Source of the DNA: Ailanthus altissimus
Taxonomy: Eukaryota > Streptophyta > Magnoliopsida > Sapindales > Simaroubaceae
DNA length: 64,000 bases
Direction of reading: 5' to 3'
NCBI GenBank assembly: GCA_946807835.1
Contig: OX327684.1
Coordinates: 17,446,501-17,510,500, forward strand
The notes under the pieces were generated by a model. That model saw only the letters and a program-made list of their open reading frames with translations, did no database searches and was not told the origin of the DNA. The position numbers and the translations under genes are program-made. This document shows, one piece after another, positions 48,029 through 59,400 of the stretch (position 1 is its first letter; each line of letters begins with the position of its first letter).

Positions 48029-51000
48029 AAGGGCATAATAAGAATTTCACAAAAACGGAAATAACATCTTCTCTCGACTTGGGTCCCAAGTCACCAAGCA
48101 ACTTGAACGGACAACATGATAAAATAACAATTAAAAAATAACGTTAATCGCCAGAAATGGAAGATGACGTGAGCTACACGGGACTCTTGGTCCGTTTTCG
48201 TAAAAAAAGCCGACCAGTAAACAGAAATGAATTCAATTTTCAACAGTCATCATGCTTTCGTTTAGTTATTAAAAATAAGAGGATCAACGGTCATCGTTTC
48301 GTAATCTCAAACGGTAGGCTAATCACGCGTATTTAACGATCATGGTTGAATGATTAAAATAACAAAATTTGTTAATTAAATGTCCGAGAAATAAAAATTT
48401 TATAATATTACCCCAAAAAAAAAATTAAATCCCTCGATAAACACTGATCACTAATGTAATCTAACGATAGCCGTGCATCAAAATAATATTAAGTTTTCGA
48501 GTTCCCAAGTCAATAAATAAATTCTTCAATTATTTCGAGTTGATAAAATAAAATAAAATAAAAAAAGCGAGGACGCGCCTTGTGTAATGTGGGACCACAT
48601 GTAGGCTCCGCAGAATCTCTCTGTTTTCACCTTCTGCGAAAGAGATGAGACGAAGACAATTTCCCCGCTCTGGCAATCAATCATAGGTCTATAAACTGAC
48701 CAACCCAACTCATGGTTTTAAAATGCCGGTCCGCCAATTAGGACTGACAAAAAAATATTTTTAAAAAAAATACCCCCATGAGCTCCTACTATTTACCTAC
48801 TCTCATTATTGTTCACGTGGAAATACGCGCCAACTAGGGGTGAGTTAGGTGTCGAGTAGTTGATTAATTGTGCAATTAATTTTAAGGTCAATTCCTCCTT
48901 TTCTTTTTTCATTTAAGTTGTGATGGGTATGGTCAATATTAGGAATCACAGTTAGGGTCAACGTATCCATTCATGTGATTCATTTTGCTTTTTTTTTTTA
49001 TCGTGAATTGGAGGAGTGGTTGATTAACCTGTTTGGCAAATTAGGGTTCGACGTAATGAGAAATTTGTCAAAGTCATTCATCATATCTGACGAGTTTGTG
49101 CTCAACCGCATTGAAGCAACATGTCAAAAAATATATAAATAAATGCTTTTAGCTAAAGAATGAATTGTTAATTCAAACGTTTTTCCTTTGAAGAAAACCC
49201 CATTTAAGTAATAGTTAGGTTTAATTTAATTCTTAGAGTAACAAAATTATTGTTCTAATATTTTATAGGTGATCAAAAAGTTGGCTTTGACAAACTTAAT
49301 CATTAAGTCATACAAAACGGCAAAGTGTTTAATCTCAATCAAATAATTAAGTTTAAGAAACATACTTATCCTGATCTGCTGGCTCTTTCGCCAGGCTGTG
49401 GCCTTGGAAATGGACCGGTTCTACTTCTACAGCTAAACGACAATGCAATGTGCAAAAAACGAAAATAATTACAAACTAGATTTTAAAAAATTGTAGTAAA
49501 TACTTATCTGCCTGACCTTACACCTACAAAGCATCATTTTCATGCATATCCAATTTCACAACATGCCCCAACTTCGGATCTCATCCACAAACTTTACAGG
49601 TCAATTTATTTGACACAAAAAGTCTATGATGATAAATGAGTGATTTCTGAAGTCTCGGTATCATACGTGCAGAGGTTTAAAGCTGACAACAAATAATATC
49701 AAATACACCTGCAAAATTGTGGATAAAGAAGAGCTTTTAGGGGGATTCCAGTATGGCCCAGAAAATAGGGGAGGAATCTAATCATGACTATAATAAAACT
49801 AACTATTTTTCTATTCCGAATTCTTCAAATCCTAAAACACAATTATCTAAGATAAATGGTTTCCTTGAGACAAGTTTACCTCAAGAACTTAAAAGACCCG
49901 GCAATAATACTGGATAAATATCGGCACTTGGATAATCGAGTGTGTTGAATATATGTAGTCTAATTATTACCCCAAACGTAAATTTTATTGCTCTAATTTA
50001 TTTTCTAACTAAATAAAGGATATTCAGAGAACCATCTTTTTGTTCATAAAAAAAGAAGTATGGAAACCTAAGCGTGTAAATTTAATCCCAATTTGAGTAT
50101 GAACTGCTAGTAATCTATGTATGATTTTGTTTTGATTTTATTTTATTACTTTGTTTTATACGCTCTCAATATTGCAGAATTAAGATTTAATCCATAACAG
50201 AGTGGAAATTCGAATGCACCCTCCCTCTAAAATTGGAAACCTATTTTAAACCTAAATTCTCAGAATTGAATTCCCATAATGCTCCGACCGAAATGTCAAG
50301 AGTTAAAATGAACACTGGTACCATATGTCTCATCAATAACATGGTATATCATTCAATATTGTAAGCCAAAAACATAAACTTCGGAGGCTAATTTACTCGG
50401 TTCAATCCTAGCAACCAAAATATAACATTGAACCTGCAAGGCAATTCGAGGGCTGTGGGAAAATTCTACCGTCCCTAAGTGAGTTTCAGAATTTTCTTTA
50501 TCGAATATTCCTTCTAGGAGGTTGTCAAATTACCCATCCCTTTCTGTAAGCTTCAATGGACCCACTGCCATGTGCAAATTAAGACTAATTAAATATTCCC
50601 GTAACTGAGGGTGGGTGCTAAGAAAGGAACATGGGGCATGTTGTGGCCCTTTCAACCTAGCACATCAAGAAAAATCCAGACCATTCCCTTATCTTTCTAA
50701 AGACAAGATGGATTCTCTTCAATGATTTTCTGGTGCATAGAAGGGACATTTGGCACAAAGAGTTATGACAACCGACAAAGAATATGCTCTGAACCATTAT
50801 CTGAAAGGGTTTAACTCGTTTCGATGAAGTCACTTAAATGTAAACCAAGCTACTTCAACGTAGGGCAATGCTAACCTCCAATTGTCTGTCCTAGATTACT
50901 TGAAAAGGAACTTATGGTTTATATGAAGAAAAGAAAAGGTATAATTCCCGTAGAAAGGAATTACTCAAAACCAAATTTGCAAGCAAATAGATCATGATGC

Positions 51001-53680
51001 CAAACAATGCTTACATGAGGTAATTAGTAAATACATGAGAAAATTGTGAACTGGCAACATATTTGATGTTGGAATGAAACACGTGTCATAACCTAGGAAA
51101 GAAAAAAAAACCAACTGGAAAGTTGAGGAGGGAATCAATCAACGGTTTTTAAAGAGAAAACACTGAAAAACATCAAAAGAAGTGGGTGCATTCTACTGTA
51201 TTGGGATAAAATTTTCAGTATTAATACCCTAGATAAATTAAGGTCATAGGATTGATTTGATGGTATATAATATTTATTAAAATAAAAAATTAATTTAATA
51301 TTTAAAGAATTATGAAAAACTTAACGGTTGTAGTCTGTAAAAGAAAAATAAAAACCGGTTGTAGTGATTTAGAAAAACCAAAGAATGAAACCGTCTAATG
51401 TGTTTAGAAAAATTAAGAAAAAAAAGCAAAAACTGTCTTTCTCTTCTCTGACCTACATCTTGCCGGTTCTCCATCACCGAATCCGACGATCGATAATTTG
51501 TTTCGGCCAAAAGCACGCTGCACCATCAACTTGTTCGGTCAGAAGAGAACATCGCTGCAAAGCCCTCAATCAGTCAACAGTTATCGACGTCTTGTCGCCC
51601 TTGATTTGCAGTATCGCCGACCGTTCAACAAACTCTATCGGCCAGTCGTCGTCCTCTAGTTAATAGGTATAATACAATGTCTCAATTTTTGTTTTAATTA
51701 TTTTTATTATTTAATAATTTTAATAAAAAAATCATAATAGCCTAATAACTATCTCAACAAATAAATATCAATCGTATCTGAGACAAAAGGTTTTTTTTTC
51801 TTTAAATCCATTGATATATGAGAACAAATTTGAAAAGTTGAAGCAAGTTCAAAGTACAGCAAGTCAAAATACAGAATTTGAATATAGAAGGATAATGCAT
51901 ATGGATGACAGCTAAAGAAATTTGCAAAGGATACTTCTAGTGAATGAAACACTAGCAAATTTTCAAATTGGCAGTGCTCACATCTTTTGTCCGCAACATT
52001 GAATCACATATGCTGCCTATCGCAGTGTTTGCATCAACTCCAACTACAACAACCTTTACTCTACCCGAAACCACAATTGTACCCTACAGTTAAAGTATTT
52101 GGTACTTGTTGATGCTAAGAACTACCTTGTATTTTCCTCCTGTCTTGACCCAATGCCACGGGTACCCAATAATGAACAATTCTCTACATTCATTCCAATT
52201 AGTTAGTTGAGATGTCTGTAATTAATAATGATTTATTTTATTAGTTAATAATTTTAATAAAAATATCAAAATTATTATCAAAGTTATTGAGGTTGATCGA
52301 TTTGCAACTTGTGGGTTTGCAAATTATAATGGAGTATTATTTGGAATTTGGCAAATGTTTTGTAGTTCTCATTTTCTTCTCTTTTATCCTTGTAAACTTT
52401 TGATTTATTTATTTAATTTGTCCTGTTAACAAATGCACCTTCTTTAACACTCATTGATGAGCATTATTTATTTTCATTGGTTTCATGACATTAATTTAAC
52501 TATTATTTTCAATGGATAGACATTTGTAAGTGATATCAATATCCGGGTGCCTTTGATTCCCATGTCTGTGTATTGTTCTCCTTAGTACTAAACTCACTAG
52601 ATTAGAGAGCATTAGCTAAATATTTGAAACTGAAGAAGACAAATGCTTAAGCATGAAACTATACTTGAGACTAAAAATGAAAATTTTTGAAGCAATGCAG
52701 TTACCTGGTACTTTAAAGAAACTATTTGTTTTTCTAAATAGTTGTTATTTTCATTATTTTTATATTCCTATTATTCTTCAACAACTAATTTTCCTACTAA
52801 CTGTTTGTGGCCTTAGTTGTTGAAGTTGACAGATCATGTTAGATTTAAATATTTTTTTTGGGCATATTTTAGTTTGTTATTTTTTTCTTGTTTAGAAGAG
52901 GACATCCAACAGTTGAGTTCATTTTGTCTACAATTGAAGAGGCAATCTTTGTTCATGCTATAGTATCAGAAAAGTGTGTAAAAGCTCACACTACTTTTTT
53001 TTTACAGTGTTGCATTTGATTTGCTTGATATTTTTCTATCTATTCGTGCCAAATTGATATTATCTTGTTTATTTCTAGGCATATCAGTGCACTTCAGGTG
53101 ATGACTTGGAAAGAGTATTAAAGCATTCTTTAAATAATGGTTTTAGCTTTAAACTTCTAGATTGTTGTTTGTTTAAATTATGTAGTTTAAATTCACATAC
53201 CAAGAAAGCACATTTTATACCTTTTAACCATTAAAGAAAATGAACTCAATGTGTTACAAGCTTGAGTGAGATTACCTTAGTTTTTCGGAATGAAATCTTT
53301 AAATAGTTTCAAATCGCAACAAAATAAAATATATGTTTGATATCTATACCCTTCAATGTCCCTATAAGAAACAGCACCTACTGATCTAGCTATAAAAGAT
53401 TCATATTTTGACTATTAGAATAATTAACCATGCATAAGAGAGAGAAGATGATATGGTTGTATTAGAATCCTCTATTGTGAAACTTTCTCAATGAGGCTAA
53501 ATATAAGATAAGAATTATGAATATAGTTAAGACTAAACTTAAAATCTGGGAACCTGAGAAAGCTTACCAATGGGATATCGATCTAGGCATTCCTGCTTCT
53601 TCTTCACATTCTTTCATAAGATTCTTATAACAAATAATATTGTGGGGCTACAAAACAGTTGCAGTTCTCATGACAAGGAC
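48029..53680. repeat. Duplicated block C
   Basis: It is almost colinear with 56,445-62,051. It contains no intact gene, but has an ECA3-like exon (minus) and several exon-like pieces. Minus 49,437-49,370 (GTAGAACCGGTCCATTTCCA) has splice-like borders and an open frame VEPVHFQGHSLAKEPADQD. Plus about 52,892-52,970 is open as RRGHPTVEFILSTIEEAIFV with acceptor-like TTGTTTAG before it. Plus 53,078-53,096 is a 19-nt piece between TTTCTAG and GTGATG. I cannot assign these to one gene. Confidence 0.6.
51952..52083 (-). pseudogene. ECA3-like Ca2+-ATPase exon fragment, copy 1
   Basis: After an acceptor-like ACTGTAG the minus strand reads GTIVVSGRVKVVVVGVDANT, then AIGSICDSMLRTKD, then a stop. This closely resembles the actuator-domain-proximal segment of plant ECA3-type P-type Ca2+-ATPases (GT-VV-GR-RAVV-GVG-NTAMGSI-DSMLQTDD), just after the TGES loop. 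No neighbouring ECA3 exons were found, so it is an isolated fragment. The copy at 60,325-60,456 keeps an Ala in RVKAVV where this one has Val. Confidence 0.7.
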
Positions 53681-53681
53681 C

Positions 53682-54509
53682 TAAAAAAGGAAGTTAGCTA
53701 GTTGAATTCAACATATTAGCTAAAACAAATATACTAACTAGCCTCTAATCAGTTAAAGAAAGAAATATAAAAGAGTTTGGAGGATGTATCTTAGTACCTT
53801 AAGCATATCTAATTATCATCCAATGAACTAGTATCAGAATTGACTAAGTAGACTTTGGCACCAATATCTGTGACCCCACCTGAATGATGATCTCTTTCTT
53901 GAAGGAACTCTGGCCAGATATAAGGGATTTCTACATTTGATCAAGAGGAACAGGGAAAGGTGAATCCGGCACTTCCCGTGTTCCCAACAAAAGAAAATTA
54001 TTCTTTTTGTTTGTTTGAAGTTGAATTCAACATATTAGCTAAAAAATATATATTGGCTAGCTTATTTTTCAATTTCAATTCTCTTTAATCTTTTATTTTT
54101 TTAATTCTTTTTTTTTAAATCTAAATTTTACTTGTGTATGGTTTTAATTTAAAATTTTGAAGATATTTAAAAATTGTAAATAATTTTAAAAAATGAGTTG
54201 TATATAATCTATAAAATTTATATATTCAATTTTAAAAAAAGAAGTTGTTAAAATTAATTAAATATAATATTTGTACACAATAAATGAGTAAAATAATAAT
54301 TTAAGAAAGAAAAATGAGTTGGATGAAATAAAAAAGAGAAAATAATATTATTGTTATTATGGTGGGGTCTGTTAGTAATTAAATAATTTTTAAAAATATT
54401 ATAATTATACATCAAATTTAATATTAGCCATTAAATAAAAAGTAATTTAATAGTTAAAAACTCGTATAAAAAATTGTGTAAAAAAAATAGGTATCATAAA
54501 TTCTGCCCT
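53682..54509. mobile_element. Truncated copy of the Mutator-like element
   Basis: It corresponds to 40,328-41,139: the inner tip of the left arm, the central segment and the complete right arm ending AATTCTGCCCT. The left arm is cut by the duplication breakpoint. About 20 bp differ near 54,043 (extra ATATATATTGGCTAG-type sequence compared with copy 1). Confidence 0.8.
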
Positions 54510-54621
54510 ATAATAATATAAACATAACACAAATAATAAAATAAACGCTTAAAATAAAGTAAGTTAAAAACTGCATATAAAAGTTAAGAATTGAACTTAC
54601 TTACAAATCGTGCTAATAACG

Positions 54622-54749
54622 TGTTGTTAATATAAAAATAAAAAGTAAAAATTAAAGATAACTAAAGTACTAAAAGCTCTTATAGGTGATAGGGGAGATA
54701 AAATTTACCTTTATGTCCTTCACTGTCTCTTTACACCACCTTTACAACA
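54622..54749 (-). repeat. Copia 5' LTR copy
   Basis: Duplicate of 41,252-41,379, followed by TAACT. Its outer end keeps the ancestral ACAACA, where copy 1 has ACAATA. Confidence 0.8.
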
Positions 54750-54861
54750 TAACTTACTTTTTTAATTATACATGTACATATTTTTTATAATCAATTGAAA
54801 AACTATTTTAAAAAAATTTAATTTTTAATTAAATTAATAAAATTAAAGAGGATTATGTATA

Positions 54862-55037
54862 GAGTAATACTATACATCTTAAATTATAAGTTAAATTGTA
54901 TTTAAATAATAATGTATTAAATAATTATTAGATAATAAAATATATAAATTTTAAAATTATTTATTACACATTTTTACTGCTTAATAATTATTTAACACAA
55001 AAATTCACAATTTAAAATATTTAATATTATTATTACT
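54862..55037. mobile_element. MITE copy
   Basis: Duplicate of 41,492-41,667, begins GAGTAATACTATACATCTTA. Confidence 0.6.
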
Positions 55038-55363
55038 AATAATTATGGAAGCAATAGAGTGGCCTTCCAAATCCAAATAATAAACACAGTATTGTAAAAT
55101 AGGCGGCGGTTACTGTACAAAATCTGGAATCTACAACGAGAATCTACTTGGATTTTATATTTATTAGTTACAATTATTCACTTTCTGAAGCTTAACAATT
55201 TTTTTCAATCTTAATTTGTAGTACTGTCGCCAAATCGTTTGCCACTGTAATTTTAACTGTCTATATGTCATATATTTTTAAAACTTTTAATTTCTAATAA
55301 ACATACCAACAATTTCTCCGCTCTTAAAAAAACCCTTAAAAATATTAAAATACCCAAAACATA

Positions 55364-55570
55364 ATGGCACAAGCGAAAATAGATAAAGGCCACCTGATCA
55401 TCACAGCCATGGAACATGTTGAGCACAGCAATGACGAAGCTGTCAACGGCAACAGGACTGGAAGATTAATATTTAATATCACCAGCGGTAAGGACGACTT
55501 TGCAAAAGCTGAAACGTGGCCGTCGAGGAAGGTTTATGAGCGCACGAGCAAAGTCCATCGTCATCAATGA
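55364..55570 (+). CDS. Small hypothetical protein, copy 2 (68 aa)
   Basis: Identical in nucleotide sequence to the ORF at 41,994-42,200, with the same initiation context and the same candidate downstream intron (donor GTAAAATAAG, acceptor GTTTCTGCAG). The surrounding 800 bp are also nearly identical, while nearby AT-rich sequence differs more. Downstream, sequence jumps to block C' because block B is missing. Function unknown. Confidence 0.4.
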   Translation: MAQAKIDKGHLIITAMEHVEHSNDEAVNGNRTGRLIFNITSGKDDFAKAETWPSRKVYERTSKVHRHQ

Positions 55571-56444
55571 CTAAGACAATTCCTCCGCCTGCTACGGCTG
55601 GTTGCTGCCCTGCCCGGATGGATGGCTGAGGAGAGACACATAAAGTCTGGCACTGGCAGAATCTATAGGGTAAAATAAGATCACTTCATTCTCTGTGCGT
55701 GCAACATAATGTGATTTGATGTATCGTTAGGGTTATTAGAGATGCACTAGGGATTCAAAATAACTGAAGTCACAACCACGTATAATATGAGGGTCATTTT
55801 ATTAGATATAATTATAAATTAAAATTGATATTTATATAATATAATTCTTTTAATTTATTATGTTAAATTATCAAAATAAATATTGAAAATTTTTTACCTG
55901 ATAAATGTATAACAATTAGAATGTACAAAAATTAGAGTCTTCAATAAAAATGCGAGTGTAGCAGTATGATTATATGATAGATAATAAAAAATTTGGAAAT
56001 AAAATAAAATAAAATAAAAAAATAGATACAAAATACTGCATGGAATTAATTAGCAGTTATTTAATTTGGAAGTGTGCAAGTTAAAAATTTTGGTTTTATG
56101 ATTACATCGTTATATGAATTTAAAAACCATATCCTATTAAGTCATGCAAGTTTCAAATAAAAAATTTTAACGTGTAAACTTTTATACTAAAGACTAAGAT
56201 TAATAATTTATAAATTTGTTTTCATATCTGATGCTGTCGTCGATGAACAATTTTTTTTTTGTTTCTGCAGTACTGAATTGCTTCCAACTCTTTCTTTTTA
56301 TCTTGGATTAATTTACACCGATATATCTATTCTTGATTGCTAGTTGAAAAATTATTTTGAAGTTGATAGAGAGACCTAATTAAAGACCCAGGTTTAAAGA
56401 AAAAAAAAAAAGAGCACTTTGCACTGGTGATACTTCAACTACTT

Positions 56445-59400
56445 AAGGGCATAATAAGAATTTCACAAAAACGGAAATAACATCTTCTTGACTTGGGTCC
56501 CAAGTCACCAAGCAACTTGAACGGATAACATGAAAAAATAACAATTAAAAAATAACGTTAATCGCCAGAAATGGAAGATGACGTGAGCTACACGGGACTC
56601 TTGGTCCGTTTTCGTAAAAAAAGCCGACCGGTCAATTTTCAACAGTCATGATGCTTTCGTTTAGTTATTAAAAATAAGAGGATCAACGGTCATCGTTTCG
56701 TAATCTCGAACGGTAGGCCAATCATGCATATTTAACGATCATGGTTGAATGATTTAAATAACAAAATTTGTTAATTAAATGTCCGAGAAATAAAAATTTT
56801 ATAATATTACCCCAAAAAAAAAATTAAATCCCTCGATAAACACTGATCACTAATGTAATCTAACGATAGCCGTGCATCAAAATAATGTTAAGTTTTCGAG
56901 TTCCCAAGTCAATAAATAAATCCTTCAATTATTTCGAGTTGATAAAATAAAATAAAATAAAAAAAGCGAGGACGCGCCTTGTCTAATGTGGGACCACACG
57001 TAGGCTCCGCAGAATCTCTCTCTTTTCACCTTCTGCGAAAGAGATGAGACGAAGACAATTTCCCCGCTCTGGCAATCAATCATAGGTCTATAAACTGACC
57101 AGCCCAACTCATGGTTTTAAAATGCCGGTCCGCCAATTAGGACTGACAAAAAAATATTTTTAAAAAAATATCCCTTGAGCTCCTACTATTTACCTACTCT
57201 CATTATTGTTCACGTGGTAATACGCGCCAACTAGGGGTGAGTTAGGTGTCGAATAGTTGGTTAATTGTGCAATTAATTTTAAGGTCAATTCCTCCTTTTC
57301 TTTTTTCATTTAAGTTGTGATGGGTATGGACCGTATGGTCAATATCAGGAATCACAGTTAGGGTCAACGTATCCATTCATGTGATTCATTTTGCTTTTTT
57401 TTTTTTTATCGTGAATTGGAGGAGTGGTTGATTAACCTGTTTGGCAAATTAGGGTTCGACGTAATGAGAAATTTGTCAAAGTCATTCATCATATCTGACG
57501 AGTTTGTGCTCAACCGCATTGAAGCAACATGTCAAAAAATATATAAATAAATGCTTTTAGCTAAAGAATGAATTGTTAATTCAAACGTTTTTCCTTTGAA
57601 GAAAACCCCATTTAAGTAATAGTTAGGTTTAATTTAATTCTTAGAGTAACAAAATTATTGTTCTAATATTTTATAGGTGATCAAAAAGTTGGCTTTGACA
57701 AACTTAATCATTAAGTCATACAAAACGGCAAAGTGTTTAATCTCAATCAAATAATTAAGTTTAAGAAACATACTTATCCTGATCTGCTGGCTCTTTCGCC
57801 AGGCTGTGGCCTTGGAAATGGACCGGTTCTACTTCTACAGCTAAACGACAATGCAATGTGCAAAAAACGAAAATAATTACAAACTAGATTTTAAAAAATT
57901 GTAGTAAATACTTATCTGCCTGACCTTACACCTACAAAGCATCATTTTCATGCATATCCAATTTCACAACATGCCCCAACTTCGGATCTCATCCACAAAC
58001 TTTACAGGTCAATTTATTTGACACAAAAAGTCTATGATGATAAATGAGTGATTTCTGAAGTCTCGGTATCATACGTGCAGAGGTTTAAAGCTGACAACAA
58101 ATAATATCAAATACACCTGCAAAATTGTGGATAAAGAAGAGCTTTTAGGGGGATTCCAGTATGGCCCAGAAAATAGGGGAGGAATCTAATCATGACTATA
58201 ATAAAACTAACTATTTTTCTATTCCGAATTCTTCAAATCCTAAAACACAATTATCTAAGATAAATGGTTTCCTTGAGACAAGTTTACCTCAAGAACTTAA
58301 AAGACCCGGCAATAATACTGGATAAATATCGGCACTTGGATAATCGAGTGTGTTGAATATATGTAGTCTAATTATTACCCCAAACGTAAATTTTATTGCT
58401 CTAATTTATTTTCTAACTAAATAAAGGATATTCAGAGAACCATCTTTTTGTTCATAAAAAAAGAAGTATGGAAACCTAAGCGTGTAAATTTAATCCCAAT
58501 TTGAGTATGAACTGCTAGTAATCTATGTATGATTTTGTTTTGATTTTATTTTATTACTTTGTTTTATACGCTCTCAATATTGCAGAATTAAGATTTAATC
58601 CATAACAGAGTGGAAATTCGAATGCACCCTCCCTCTAAAATTGGAAACCTATTTTAAACCTAAATTCTCAGAATTGAATTCCCATAATGCTCCGACCGAA
58701 ATGTCAAGAGTTAAAATGAACACTGGTACCATATGTCTCATCAATAACATGGTATATCATTCAATATTGTAAGCCAAAAACATAAACTTCGGAGGCTAAT
58801 TTACTCGGTTCAATCCTAGCAACCAAAATATAACATTGAACCTGCAAGGCAATTCGAGGGCTGTGGGAAAATTCTACCGTCCCTAAGTGAGTTTCAGAAT
58901 TTTCTTTATCGAATATTCCTTCTAGGAGGTTGTCAAATTACCCATCCCTTTCTGTAAGCTTCAATGGACCCACTGCCATGTGCAAATTAAGACTAATTAA
59001 ATATTCCCGTAACTGAGGGTGGGTGCTAAGAAAGGAACATGGGGCATGTTGTGGCCCTTTCAACCTAGCACATCAAGAAAAATCCAGACCATTCCCTTAC
59101 CTTTCTAAAGACAAGATGGATTCTCTTCAATGATTTTCTGGTGCATAGAAGGGACATTTGGCACAAAGAGATATGACAACCGACAAAGAATATGCTCTGA
59201 ACCGTTTAACTCGTTTGGATGAAGTCCCTTAAATGTAAACCAAGCTACTTCAACGTAGGGCAATGCTAACCTCCAATTGTCTGTCCTAGATTACTTGAAA
59301 AGGAACTTATGGTTTATATGAAGAAAAGAAAAGGTATAATTCCCGTAGAAAGGAATTACTCAAAACCAAATTTGCAAGCAAATAGATCATGATGCCAAAC

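Larger units (their letters stand above)
40328..53681. repeat. Segmental tandem duplication, copy 1 (A-B-C)
   Basis: Block A (40,328-43,071) matches 53,682-56,444 and block C (48,029-53,680) matches 56,445-62,051, both in direct orientation and at high identity. Block B (43,072-48,028) has no second copy in the window. The unit is about 13.35 kb. The left breakpoint lies inside the left inverted repeat of the Mutator-like element. Confidence 0.9.

Noticed and set aside
48526..48708. 60-codon minus ORF, also at 56,925-57,107
   Set aside because: Similar in both copies only because of the duplication; no protein features or splice context.
51385..51663. 92-codon plus ORF, with counterparts at 59,758-60,037
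   Set aside because: Reading frame is not conserved between the two copies (indels change frame), so coding is unlikely; it looks like a leader-type sequence.
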